A program made the translations under genes and the position numbers. From Metellina segmentata (lineage: Eukaryota > Arthropoda > Arachnida > Araneae > Tetragnathidae), in assembly GCA_947359465.1 (NCBI GenBank), contig OX375877.1:24315235-24379234 (forward strand): 64,000 nucleotides of DNA, in the 5' to 3' direction. Below are positions 43,371-55,481 of this stretch, piece by piece. How positions within the stretch are numbered: position 1 is the stretch's first letter; the number at the start of each line of letters is the position of its first letter. Under the pieces are notes generated by a model. It made no database searches. It was given only the letters and a program-made list of their open reading frames with translations, and was not told where the DNA came from.

Positions 43371-44062
43371 CGCTAAAGCTTGAAATTAATGTGCACATTA
43401 CATAGCTAATCTGCAGATTAACTGATTTGCTCCGTTAAAGTGCAGAATCAAGAGTTTTCTGCATTGAATCCAGGTAATATGCACATTAACGGTTTCCGTA
43501 TCGTTTAAGTTCAAAAGTTTGTTTCTCTCAAATCCGTGCCCTACACCTACCTTCTCCCTCTCTCTCTTGGTTTGGTTTCGTCTGTTTCTTACATTTCCTT
43601 TCCCAATACCTTCCCTCTCTCCCTCTACTTATTTTTAGTTTGGTTTCGCCAGCGTCTTGTCGCCGGTCGTAATAATATTTTAAACCGTTTGATTCTTTCT
43701 ATTATAGTTTTTTAATTGATTAATTATTGATTCAATCAGCTAATATGTTGATTGTTTGATTGCATTAACTTGATTATTTAGGTATAGAAAAATAAATAAA
43801 TAACATTATGTTAATTTAAGCGTACAGAAACGTTGCTGTTGTTCCAGCATAGATCTTATTTTCACTTTAACGAGTGCCTAGTAGGTAATGTGCAGATTAT
43901 CTAGGTAATTTGCAGATAACCTAGGTAATTTGAGAAATGAAACAGCAGATTACCTAGGTAATTTGAGAAATGAAACAATTTTCGACATTTTAACGGACCA
44001 CCCTAGTTAATCTGCTCATTACCCAGATAATCTGTAGAATAGCTGATTACTGAACTTTAGCG
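43371..44062. mobile_element. Candidate TTAA-type element with many ACCTAGGTAAT repeats
   Basis: Left end TTAA then CGCTAAAGCTTGAAAT; right end in reverse CGCTAAAGTTCAGTAATC, preceded by GTAA. Subterminal regions carry inverted and direct repeats of variants of GATTACCTAGGTAATTTGCA (for example 43880-43960, with two tandem 38-bp units). No transposase is seen and the middle is CT-rich. Confidence 0.5.
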
Positions 44063-44069
44063 GTAACAT

Positions 44070-45580
44070 TTACAATCCTCCTCATACCTCTTTTTAAAAA
44101 AGTGAAATTGTTGAGCTACTGTAGTATTTGTATCGAAAGAGTATTGCAAGTTTTGAAAAGGAAATCAAACATACCGCACAAAATCGATAGCCAAAATCTT
44201 ATCTATCTACAGGCAGAAGGAAACTTTAGAACATTTTTTTTTGTATTGTGGAAAACGCAAACATTGGAGCTACTTTCATAAATAAAAGCCAACATTCGCT
44301 GTCACTTATTCCATCGAACGAGTACCATTTCCCTAAGCAAGGCGAAACCAATCACACACAAATGGAGATAGAGCACGTAAAAGGCCAACCGGGAAAAAAA
44401 AACCATCCAACTTTCCGAAGTTAAACCACGCTCCGTAAATAGATTTCTTCGAAAAAGCAGAAGCACACCTCAACTCGAACTGAAAAAACTCCATCCTCCC
44501 ACCACATCGAATGAAAATAAATCAAACACCACCAACTCCGCACGAAACAAACTCAGGTAAACACACGACCCACGTCGGAAATAAAAGAACTGCGTTAAAA
44601 AATTCCAACTCCAGCGTCACGCAGAAGGCAGAAGCAGCCGAAGAACAACTAACCTCCCACTAGCGTTAATCGATCCTCAACGAGCTATCGAGCAGAGATG
44701 AGTTTCTTCGGGTAAACATTTGCACACGGTTTTGAAGGCTCCAAATTGCTCTCGTTGTTTGAGTCCTTTGTTTACTTTTCCCGCGCTTTGTGCGAGAGAA
44801 TGCTGCCATTCCCGGGCAAATCGGAAGCGATATTGGCAGCTGGTGAAAGGGGCAAACTGCGAGTGCAGCCATGAGATAGCTTGGGACATTGTCGTCTGGT
44901 AGATTGGCGATATTGTATTCATGACAAGAAGTTCCTGTGGAAGTTAAGGATTTTCTTTCCTCGGGACTTAATGCCGTATTTATCCAGCCAATATAAATCG
45001 GATGAAGGAAAATGGACTTAGCCGAAGTAAGTTAGTTTTATCCCTCCTCGGTTTAATGGGAGTCATGAAATGGCACTCTTTGCTTTCTCTGGCTGTTGGA
45101 AGCAGAATACTTCTTTCTTGTGCTCAAGGTATTCATGACTCTATAGAATTCATAAGCCTTGAGTCTCTAAAGACCCCAGATATTGTCTTGATGGAAACAC
45201 CTCTCATTTTAAGAAGTACTTCCCTTTATAGTTACGGCATAAATTCAACTTGACTTCATTTTAATCCTCCTAGCGTCTTCGTGTCATTAACTGCCCTGTA
45301 CTATTTTTTTGATGCAAGTACCTTTTAGATATTACCACCAGTTGTGTTTAAGCGATAATTTTTAGTTTTGTCTTGTTATATACCGTCATTAGCAAAACGT
45401 GTCAAATATTGATGGATGAGATATCTCTCCGAAACCGAGTTTAAAAAAACTCGTTTGTTCTGAGTTTTTGGTTTCCTAACAAGACACCAGTTTGGCGAAT
45501 GTTTAATATTACCATTAGTGTTAATAACTGAATACCGTTACTGAAAACTATCATCATTATGAAGTTAATAATTCATATAT
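44070..45580. other. Unassigned, partly GC-richer single-copy sequence
   Basis: No protein family recognised. The part at 44560-44930 is less AT-rich and non-repetitive, and could be an unknown regulatory region or UTR exon. A remnant of the TTAA MITE family (GATGGATGAGATATCTCTCC) is near 45412. Confidence 0.3.
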
Positions 45581-45584
45581 TTTT

Positions 45585-45876
45585 CATTACTTATATGCAA
45601 TGAATATGATTACTTGAGCGTGTTCATTTATGAAATTTATTTCTTGTAAATTCAATCACTGACAGGCATTAAAAATATGTTGGCGAAAGAAATTCAAATC
45701 TTTGGTGTTCTTGGGAATCCTTTCCATGCACCCAACAACTGAAAGTTTTCCCCAATGAAATCCTGTGTCTAAGCTCTACTACAATCCCGAGTTGTTTTCT
45801 TTCAATATTAGTATTTAACAAATTAATCCATCTAGGAGACTTCTAGATTTCAGATTGACAAACCAAAGTTCTTAAA
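45585..45876. repeat. Dispersed 290-bp repeat, copy 2
   Basis: Direct-orientation partner of 33233-33523, collinear over its full length. Confidence 0.8.
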
Positions 45877-46890
45877 ATGCAGGTGTATCAAAAATGAATA
45901 ACAAAACATGCTTTTCTGTTTGTATTCTTTAACTTAACTTCACTACCTAAATAGGACGACTGTGGTCCCGAGAATCAGACAGACAAATACGTTTTGAAAA
46001 CAATAGCAAATTTAATACCAAACACTAAACAAGGTGACAAACGTCCTGCCACGCTAAGTGTGGACGAGTAAGTTTACAGATCCTACCACGTTGAGTGTGG
46101 ACTAGCAAGTGATTTTATTACAGCAAAAGCAAGGCATCAGTTAAAAAAAGGGACCCTTGAGCGAGGCTAGGGAAAAGAACCCCTTTTTATGACCTCTAAA
46201 AATAGACCTCGAAGGACCAACAAGTGAGGAAATCTCAAGACCGTAGACACTACCTATAAAATTCTTCTTGTGTTTTAACTCAAGAATCTTTACAGTCTTT
46301 CAAGTAGAAATAATTACCACCGACAAAGCTGTGTCCTGAAGGGCCAACAATATCACTGGAAATATATATATAGTGTTATTTTCCGTACTATTCAGGTTCT
46401 TAAAAGTTTTCACTCAATCCTTTTACGTGAACACCACAAGAGAGATTAGAGAAAAAACTATTCTAATCATCTCAATACCTTTGTATTTAGCTGGGTCTAG
46501 ACCCATGTTGAAAATACGGTAATGAGCATGCAGACAGTCCAAGGTGTCCACTGACTATTGTGTGAAGATGAGTGAGCTAGTCCGTGTCTTTAATACCCTA
46601 CACATTAAAAATTCGAGAAAAATCGAACTGGGAATCTCACTGCAATTAGCGGGACGTCAAAAGAAAGAAACGCTAAATATCTTAATTCCAAATTTTATTA
46701 CACCTAATAAATTTTTAATTGGTTTTTTGACTGTACACCCCGGTTCTATTTATAAGTTAATGACAGCTATAATATAAAGTGAAAAGAACTTCTTTTGTTC
46801 GTGTGGATGGAAAGTGGTCCGAACCACTACGTATTTAACTGTATTTATTCAAAATTATTTCATTGTAGTTATTCCATTTAACCGAATTCC
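45877..46890. other. Unassigned sequence with a small tandem repeat
   Basis: Two units of CCTRCCACGYTRAGTGTGGA with spacer at 46045-46112. No gene recognised. Confidence 0.35.
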
Positions 46891-46892
46891 AT

Positions 46893-47090
46893 TAACCCTC
46901 CTTCTACGAAATATATCGTTTCATTACCAAAACTGACTAGAGGGATGAGATATCTAGTCATTTGAAAAAACTGACCAGAACGTGATCGCATCATCATAAA
47001 AAAAATTTTTGATGTCTGGATAACGAGATATCTCGCCATTACCCAAATTGTACAGATCTTGATACACGAGATATCTCGTAGTAGGGTTAA
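46893..47090. mobile_element. MITE of the 'CCCTCCAAGTGG' family, flowing into a minisatellite
   Basis: Left end TTAACCCTCCTTCTACGA. Interior with three GAGATATCTCG or GAGATATCTAG palindromes. The right end, GTAGGGTTAATAATC, merges with the array that follows. Confidence 0.55.
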
Positions 47091-47665
47091 TAATCAATCG
47101 CAATGAGGGTTAATATTTAATCACAATGAAAGTTAAAAATCACTTGGAGAGTTAATAATCACTTAGAGGGTTAATAATCATTTGGAGGGTTAATAATCAC
47201 TTGGAGGGTTAATAATCACTTGGAGGGTAAATAATTAATTACAATGATGGTTAATAATCACAATGATGGTTAATAATCATTTGAATGATTAATAATCACT
47301 TAGAGGGTTAATAATCATTTAGAGGGTTAATAATAACTTGGAGGGTTAATAATTAATCACAACTGTGGTTAATAATCACTTGGAGGGTAAATAAATTATC
47401 ACAATGATGGTTAATAATCATTTGAATCGTTAATATGTAATTAATCACAATGAGGGTTAATAAACACTTGAAGGGTTAATAATTAATCACAATGAGGGTT
47501 AATAATCACTTGAAGGGTTCATAATTAATCATAATGTAGAATAATAATCACTGGATGTTTAATAGTCAAACACAATGAGGGTTAATAATCACTTGGAGAG
47601 TTAATAATCAATCACAATGGGGGTTAATAAGCACTTGGAGGGTTAATAATCAATCACAATGGCTA
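47086..47665. repeat. Minisatellite of about 19-23-bp units
   Basis: Imperfect units such as TAATAATCACTTGGAGGGT and TAATTAATCACAATGAGGGT are repeated about 27 times. The unit core, CACTTGGAGGGTTAA, equals the right terminus of the MITE family that abuts it on the left. Confidence 0.9.
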
Positions 47666-47689
47666 CATAACGCAATAGATGCCTAACAA

Positions 47690-48930
47690 TCGGTTTGGCA
47701 CATACCTCTCCGTGTGGTTATCTACGGATAGAGAGGAGTAATTACTAACTTTGTTAATATTGGGACGATTTCAACTTTCCACGATCCACTTTGTTCAAAT
47801 TCGAAAATACTACTAGACCTCTCTTTTTGCTTTTGGCTCGAGATATTCATCTACCCCCTTTGAATTCGAGGGGATTAGGATTATCCCCCCCCACACACAC
47901 ACACACAAAAAAAAATTGTAAATATATTGCTCATTTTGTTGGGACGCTCCATTATTGCGAACCGACCAACAAACCAGATTACTTAGTCAGCTGGCTGACT
48001 CCATGCTAAACGTGTTTGTATTGTGTTTTACAACCAACGGAAAGCAAGTGGGTTTCCCTTGGTACAAATGTTTGGAAATAAAAAAGGGATTGGGGAAATT
48101 GGGATTGGGCTATATTGAAATACTAGACTGGGAAATAAAAAATGTGGGGTGGATGAGAAGAAAAAGAGGACTTTAAATATCCGGAATTGAGAAGTCTCAA
48201 TCTTGGTAACACCAAAACATTTCTTAGAATTATTTAAATCTCATTTAAATTATAAAAATTGGAAGCTTTTACTCTCATTAAAAGTATTAAAATAATAGAA
48301 TTGTAGTAATTAGAAAAACTAATGTAAAAAAAAAATATTGCTTTTAGTCAAATTGGTCAACAAAACCACCCAATCAGTTAATTGACAAAATATAAGGAAA
48401 AATTAAAGTATCTTTCTTAGGTGCTTTTATGAATTATGTAAGAGAGCTTTTGGAGAAGATCAGGAACAATTGTGTTGTCTTTCTAATAAGCTTTAAGGAA
48501 ACTAGAAAAAATGTTAATGCTCATGTACTTTTATAAATTGTGTATATTTTAAATAACTATTCGAAGTGAATAACTCAACGTTAATAAATTAGAAATATTT
48601 GTCATAAAACTACAAATTTTACTTTTGAATCGCTTTCCTTGATCTGCATAGAAATTACATTTGTCCCATGTTTGAACTGGCTTTCTAACGTAGTGCTGAA
48701 GCATAAAAATTTCCCGATCTATAGACGATATCACACATAAAATTCTCTCTGTTACATCCAAAAGAGCATCGTGAAATCGCAACTAACGAGAGAAAAGCAT
48801 CTCCCAACAACGCGCAAAAATCAGCCATGTTTGAAGAACGTAAACAACGAAAAGCAAAATAAAACGGATTCGAATGTATTCTCAGGGTGAAAAGGAAACG
48901 AAAGTTTTCGAATTCGAAGAAAAGCGAAAG
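47690..48930. other. Unassigned AT-rich sequence
   Basis: No gene recognised; contains a short C/CA/A run at 47886-47917. Confidence 0.3.
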
Positions 48931-48936
48931 GAAGTT

Positions 48937-49215
48937 GAATTAACGTTGCAATGAAACAACACAGCTATTGGTGATGGTGACGGTACGGGATCAAACCTGA
49001 AAGGAAAATTCCGAGAACAACACCACGCAATTTTGAATCACAGTCAGATGACGAAGTCACACATTTGAACTGACACCCCACTCTCCGAATTTCCACACCA
49101 TGCCAACTTTAGGAAATCTGAGGACAAATTTAACATACGCACCAGCTCCTACGTAAACGCCGATCTTTGATCGGATTGGGCCTTGAATCCGCTACTCTGC
49201 CAACCAGTCTACCTC
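48937..49215 (-). mobile_element. SINE, near full length
   Basis: Begins GAATTAACGTTGCAATGAAA, then GGTGACGGTACGGGATCAAA, GACACCCCACTCTCCGAATT and a head at about 49160-49215 with GCCTTGAATCC. Confidence 0.7.
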
Positions 49216-49660
49216 GGTCAAGAAAAGCTAATGAACGATGGCAGTTGAATGGGTACCTTGACTCTTAGGGTCTTCCATTTCGAATTTCAAGATAAAAGGT
49301 TCGCAATTTTGGTAGTTGAATACCGTTCTGTAATTTTGATTCCCTGTTTTGTTTCTGTGACTTAATGCCCTATAATTGAGGCTTTCAGCGCCAGAACGGA
49401 CCATCCCACAATTTACTATTTTACTAGGTGAAGGCTGTTTCAACCCCGTTTTGTAAAAACCATTCAAGCTAGAACGGACCTATGTGGTTTATTCAGGGTT
49501 CTGGACGGGAATTGGACGAATGTTAACACTTGTCAAATTTTCAATTTTGATGGTACAGGGTTGAAAATAAGCACAATGTGTAGTGCAACTCTGTAAATTT
49601 TATTAACAGAAAGAAAAAAAATTAAGTGTGGATTTTTATATTTAATAAATTATCAATCAC
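49216..49660. other. Unassigned sequence with direct repeat
   Basis: Repeated AGAACGGACC motifs near 49392 and 49470. No gene recognised. Confidence 0.3.
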
Positions 49661-50278
49661 ATCTCTATATATAATTCTCTTACATGGCACGCAAAAAAGA
49701 CGTTATTTGCTATCGCGTTTTGGCAACACTGTACGATTGTTTGTTTACCACAAAGCCTCGCGCCTCAATTGAATTTATAGTGTTATCGGATGAAATTTTA
49801 TTGGAAAAAATTAATTTTAGTCGAGCTGTTGCAGTTTATTTCGAAATCAAAGAAGGCGGAGGATCTTTTAAGGCCAACAATTGTGGTTCAACAAGACGCT
49901 TGCACTACAACTTTCGACAACAAACGCAATGAGAAAGTGTGGTTGGCTCGAGTACAGGGGAAATGTACACACAAACATGCTGGGTATTCAATTTCCAAAG
50001 CAGCAATCATATTTCGAGTCAAAATTTGCTTAAAGTTTTCATTTGAATTCTGATCCCAGAGGCACTGTATATGTATTTTCTGCAAAACAGCAAATTTGGA
50101 TTTGAATTTTTTTTTTTTTTTGGAATATTATATTTTGTAAACAATTCTTTCTGCTAGGACACATGTCTTCATTGATGCGAGCGAAGTGAACATAGATTCG
50201 CGCAGGAAACCAGTGAGGATTGCAAAGCAATCTTCTGGGGGTTGGCGAGCGTTAGCGAGCAGGGGGCTGGCCCCCCTA
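49661..50278 (+). mobile_element. Non-autonomous Helitron-like element
   Basis: The proposed 5' end is TCTCTATATATAATTCTCTT after an A. The 3' end is a GC-rich hairpin, GGGGGCTGGCCCCC, followed by CTAG and then T. This fits the 5'-TC...CTAG-3' ends of Helitrons inserted between A and T with no target duplication. The terminal region also has GGCGAGCGTTAGCGAGC. A Helitron hairpin is usually about 10 bases from the CTAG and is closer here, so a Helentron-like or other origin remains possible. No Rep/helicase gene is present. Confidence 0.55.
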
Positions 50279-50850
50279 GTTATATATAATTGTGTTATTT
50301 TGTATTTATGTCTCAATTTGAAAAAAGTAGTTGAAAAATCACTATAGCTAATCATTGGCCATAGTCAATTAAAGCGGTAACAAGTAGTTTAGGCCTACTA
50401 GTGGGGTTTTCCTTTGGATGTCTTGACATTTAGAAATAGACGTACTGGTCATGGACAATATAAAAAACTAAGGACTTTTTAAGTATAACTTTAATGTACA
50501 ATATTTTCCCCTGCTATCCACACTTTAATGAATGAATTAATGCTTTATTGTTCGTAACATATTAAAAAATTATGCATGAACATTGTCAAAACTTTCAAAT
50601 AGATGTCAACTTATTTTTTTAACTTTACTGTTTGATAGAATCCCTGACTCAACACTCAGCAGATTACTTAGTCCATAGACATCTCAAATTATTTGCAAGT
50701 GTCCAGTGGCAAATATTTTTTTTTTAAAGCTGATCAGTACTGGGTGTAGCCATTAGTGCTTAAATCACCATGAGTGCAAAAAGTTTAGAGCATTTGTAGT
50801 TGAGTTCTGAGATATTCCTAGGGTGTATTTACTTAGTTATAAAAATGTAA
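50279..50850. other. Unassigned AT-rich sequence
   Basis: No gene recognised. Confidence 0.3.
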
Positions 50851-50854
50851 GATT

Positions 50855-50939
50855 AGTTGTGAGATTTAAATCAATAATTAAAAAAAATCATTTCAATAAA
50901 ATCATGATTTTAATCGTTGATTTAAATCTTGACACCCTG
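50855..50939 (-). mobile_element. hAT-like terminal fragment
   Basis: The reverse strand reads CAGGGTGTCAAGATTTAAAT then CAACGATTAAAATCATGATT. This resembles widespread hAT termini (CAGGGTG...TTTAAATCA). The other end is not found. Confidence 0.45.
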
Positions 50940-50940
50940 G

Positions 50941-52265
50941 TGTTAATCCTTAGTATTTCATTCTTTTTTTTTTGTATTTTAATGCATCCTTGACACACTT
51001 ATCCTGGACACGCATCTTTGACCAATCTTAAACTTTTTGTTGTCTGAACAGGTTATCTTCGTTATAAAAAAATATTTGCTTTACAATTATTACATAAAGC
51101 AATTTGAAAACAGCCATGGTACATTTAGGGTTGCCTCATTTCGTTGTCTTTTAATTACTATTTCCTGTTATGTAAATTATGGGCTATTATTTGAACGTTT
51201 TGTAACATTTCTTGATTTTTTTTATCGAAGTTGGCACTTTATAATTGATGGTTCTAGCCCTCCCAAAGGTCTCTTGAATTTAACCTTAAGCCCCTTTGAC
51301 AGGTTGGTTTTCTTGGGATATTAATAAACAAAATCTTAACTTGCCAAACCTACATAATGATTAAAAACAATATAAACTACCCTCTGAAAAGAGGAAGCTT
51401 TCAAATTATTGGTTTTTGAAGACGAAATCCCTTTCGCAATGTCAGTATTGCTATTAGTGTAAATTAATACTTCCTGAACATACCATACATACATCTCAAG
51501 ATAATAATAAAATGGTTTAAATATATGATAGATGACATAATGTTACCCGATAGCATTGAATTGAAATTGGGCAAAATTTGAATGTCACTAATCCAGAAGT
51601 AACTCTTGATGAATATTTCCTACAGTTAAGGACTCCGGTTCCATTAACTTTCCAAACTTCCTGAAACTTTTCGAATTCGGTAGTCTTAGCTCGGTACCGA
51701 GGCAATGTACGAATTCTACTTATCAGCTTTCATAATAGCCTAATCGACTAATACTTCTAAAATGATTTAACTGTTATAGAAGAACAAAATTTTCCAATTA
51801 ATTCTACGAAATGTTTCAGCTGGCAATCAACCAGTTCTAAGAATTATTCACTTGGCACCAGCGGGAATTCATTTCGACACCATCCCCATCTTCACTAATT
51901 TATATTTAGCCCACATATATAATGAATTCGTTTTCTCATTTAAATCCAGTTGTTTAATATGTATATAGGTTGTTGTTATACGAACCAAATCACCCATTAG
52001 ATAATACGCTTTTCGGCAATTGATTTACCTGACGTTTTTAGATGGTTGCCCTTAAGAATATCGTCACCTTATTCACTAATTTCACTTATTTACTAATTCC
52101 CCCTCACTACCTCACGTAACATATTTTCAGTCTAATTAGCCTAAGCTCACGTATGTTGTTACCCATTGAAACAATGTATAAATTGTACAAGCTGTGAAGC
52201 AGGGTTTTTTTATTTATCTTATAGTGGTTGCCAAACATAGTGATAGAGAACTTTTCCTATTTTAT
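50941..52265. other. Unassigned AT-rich sequence
   Basis: No gene recognised. Confidence 0.3.
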
Positions 52266-52272
52266 TTACTAA

Positions 52273-53772
52273 CTAGCAAATACCCGACCCTACTCGGTTT
52301 GAATTGGTTTACTCTAGATTGAAGAGATGATGAAAATATATAATGACTTACGTTTTTCGTAGAATGAAATAATATTTTAAAACCTTTCGCCATCTTTAAA
52401 ATCTCTACAACTTACTTAGGACACAAATCCTACACATGGATATCTATTCATCTAATACATTTCACATACATCGCACTCTTGCTGTATGACAATGTTACAA
52501 GATGACGAAAGCTGACACTAAGGTTTCTACTACAAAAGACGATTTTGAGGGAGATTTGGAATTCCATTTCTTAAGTTCTTTTCATGTTCAACTCCATTAA
52601 TAAACACGAAAATTATCTGCGAGTACTCTCGCCCTCATAGTCAACAAAACAATATTTTTTTTACTTCTGGCACTCTTGTATCGGGCATGTAACAACATGG
52701 CATTGTTGAATTTCGCAATTTTCTCCTGTCCTTATAACAAAGAATATTTTAATGTTTGAAAAGTTCTAGTTCGGATTTTTTAAACATTATTATTCTTTCA
52801 ATAATGACATATTTACACTTACAATTTGCTTTATTCTGACTTACCTGCTACTTTTAGTCGAATACTTTGTGGTGGTGTTGCGTGTGATGAAAAAGAAACA
52901 CAATTTATTAAATTAATAAATATTTGAAAAGAAAACTGCGAAATGAAACAAAATAAAAGATGTCGGGTAAAAGTTGTTCTAAAGATATTAATTTGTGATT
53001 CCTTTTTATCTCTTGATCTTGCAGTTGCCACAACTTACAACTAAAAAGTGTATAAAATTTAGAAATGCGAAATTAATTCTTAGCGAAAGAAACAAAAGTT
53101 TCCGTTTTATTCCCGTTCGTTGAAAAATATCGTCTGTCCCAAATGTTCGGAAATCGTTTACATTGCGCAAAGAACAAAAATAAGACTCGAAATAAATAAA
53201 GTATCAGAGCTAAAATTTCGCCATAATTTTTTTTTAATAATTGGTTTTTTAGCAGTACTGGTAAAGTAAATCAAATTAATCGTAATACTCAAACTGCCTT
53301 CCAATTTTTCGAAAGTTACCAAATTGTGGCTGATTTAAGTATACTTACTCAGGTGTTTTAGCATGAAACTCTTCTAAATATAATAATAAAGAAATGTTTA
53401 ATATTGCATTCACTAAACTAATAGATAATGTATAAAATAAAACACATTGTAATCAAATATCTGGAATAAAATTCATGTGATGCTAGCACAAACACAGAAA
53501 CACAAAATCGAACATAGAACAGAAAGACGGACAGACAGACTTTCGCAACCAATTCCACTCACTAAATGAAGATAAGTACTCACTGTATGCAAATTTCCAT
53601 GAAAATATATTAAACCGTGTGGACGTGTATAGGGCACAACAGACAGACAGACAGACACCAAACGTAAAAGAAGCGGATTCGGCATCAGTAGGGTCCAAAA
53701 CGGATAGAAAACTTGAAATGGGTCGAAAATATTGAATGTACAAACAAACACTCCATTCTTATTTATATAGAT
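52273..53772. repeat. Possible long dispersed repeat with TAGCAAATACCCG start and GACA-rich 3' part
   Basis: Starts ACTAGCAAATACCCGACCCT. Near 53520 and 53640 it has ACAGACAGACAGAC runs, and it ends TTCTTATTTATATAGAT. Arthropod genomes commonly hold old elements with this start and end, but I cannot name the class. The 1500-bp interior has no recognised protein. Confidence 0.3.
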
Positions 53773-53785
53773 TTCCTCTTCAGTT

Positions 53786-53972
53786 TCTCTATGTTGCGTT
53801 GGTGTGGACGTTTGTAAAGTGGGGAGCCAGCTCAAGTGTTGCCTCGTCATCTGATTGTGGTTCAATATTACGTGGTGTTGTCCTCGGTTCTTTCCCCTAG
53901 GTAAAGGATCCCGGAACGTCGTCAATAGACCGTTGTGTTGCTCTAGTACGACGTTAAAAAATTACCAAACTA
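53786..53972 (+). mobile_element. SINE, body and 3' part
   Basis: Contains GTAAAGTGGGGAGCCAGCTC, AAGTGTTGCCTCGTCATCTG, TTACGTGGTGTTGTCCTCGG, and TTGCTCTAGTACGACGTTAA. Confidence 0.75.
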
Positions 53973-54273
53973 TCCTTTTCACTCTCGTGCGTGCTTGCTT
54001 ACTTTTCATTCAAATCAATGTTATCGTGTATGTGCTCATTGAAACAACAAGAAGGCTGCTCAAGTTTTGAATCATTTCATTGCTTTTCGTTCTTTTCAAA
54101 GAGCCTTTAATTTACTCCAAATCGGGAAATAAATTAATCAGTATTTTTTTCAATTCGTCATAAAACCTTCATTGGCTCTTTCCATCACTCTTCTTCAAAA
54201 ACATACATATATTAAAAGAAATATTTAAAAGCCATACCAGTTAGAACTACTTTAGTACATTTGTTACAGAAGT

Positions 54274-54550
54274 CGTAGCCCTGTTAGTAGAGTCTCGGAT
54301 TAGCAATCCGAGGGTAGGGGATCATAAACACCTTCCAACTAAAACTGTTGTGTGAGTGGAGACTGGTGCACGTTAAACCTGTTAAAGCCTTCAAATTTCC
54401 TCACGTCAGCCTGGTGTGGAAGTTTGGAAAGGACGTAAAAGCTTAGATTTGACCTCGTAATTTGACATTTCCTCAAAATTACGAGGAGTTGTCCTTGGAT
54501 ATTTCTCTTCGGAATTGATCCCATAACCCGTTATGTTGTTCAAATACGTG
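54274..54550 (+). mobile_element. SINE, full length with tRNA-like head
   Basis: Opens with a tRNA-like head, GTTAGTAGAGTCTCGGATTA then GCAATCCGAGGGTAGGGGAT, which resembles A-box, anticodon arm and degenerate B-box. It continues with ACTGGTGCACGTTAAACCTG and the usual body and 3' end. The best copy for showing the tRNA origin. Confidence 0.75.
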
Positions 54551-54601
54551 TGAATTCAAGTGTCTCTATCAATCGTTAATAATTACTTCTTTTACCGTGT
54601 A

Positions 54602-55047
54602 GTTAACCTTTACCCTGCTGCGCTTAGATTTTTTCAATCGTCTTACAAAACCGCTCTTTGGTCTGACTCTTCGAGCCCCCTTACCTAATTACCAAACTCG
54701 AGCGATAGGGCCGTGAGTGGCATTTACCACTGACGCTTTCCTTTCATAGTATTGTGTGGCGTATCGTTTGGCGTGAGAAGAGCATTTTTTCACGCCATCA
54801 CATGAGCATTTTTTTTCTGCTTTTCCCAAAGCGTTCACACCTCAATGTCGGCATGGTAGGGGAGGCACCGAACTAAAGGAGGGACTCTCAAGTAGGTCAG
54901 TCGTTGACAGCTTGTAAATGGTGATCGAAGCCAGCGGTCACTTTAAAAGGGCATAACTTCCACAGTACACAAATCTATACCATGACGCTGGTGAAATCGA
55001 AATTTTATTGGTAACAATTGTTTACCTTGCGCAATGTAAGGTTAAAC
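54602..55047. other. Possible TTAA-bounded old MITE
   Basis: Starts TTAACCTTTACCCTGCTGCG; a similar TTAACCTTTACGCTACGACG occurs at 60928. The reverse of about 55020-55054 also begins TTAACCTTACATTGCGCA. Ends are only loosely alike; no coding region. Confidence 0.3.
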
Positions 55048-55210
55048 AAACAATCGATGAGAAGCGAAATTTTCCAACCTCCGAATAAGTGATTCACCAT
55101 AACTCCTCTGAATACGTGGACATTGTTAGTGAGTGGGATTTGGAGCTAAGTATCTATTAAAGTTTATATCGCTTTGACATTAATATGATTTATTCTAGGA
55201 AATGTTGACC
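55048..55210. repeat. Dispersed repeat, partner of 8398-8560
   Basis: Shares ordered blocks with the 8.4-kb copy, including AAATTTTCCAACC, GAGTGGGATTTGGAG and AATATGATTTATT. Confidence 0.5.
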
Positions 55211-55481
55211 AATAGGTCATTGTCTAGCTGCAGTGCGAAGTTAATTCAACTACTTATGTACTACACAACTTACAGTTAACTACTTACAACTATATAAATC
55301 AAAAATAATACTAATTAAACTTCTTTGCAACCATACCACACATTTTGTATTCGAAATTTATTTATATACTGATTAATTATTATTTTTTATATTGTCAGAT
55401 TACTCCATTTACATGACAGCGAAATAAGATCAAAAGTACTGAACAGACAAACAAGAAAAAGTGCACTTGTACTACATAAAC

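Noticed and set aside
45002..45253. 83-codon frame with a hydrophobic N-terminal stretch, like a secreted peptide
   Set aside because: The hydrophobic part is short and preceded by charged residues; no cleavage motif or cysteine pattern, and no promoter or splice evidence.
53473..53925. 150-codon minus-strand frame
   Set aside because: It crosses the GACA repeats and a SINE copy; the continuous frame joins unrelated repeats.
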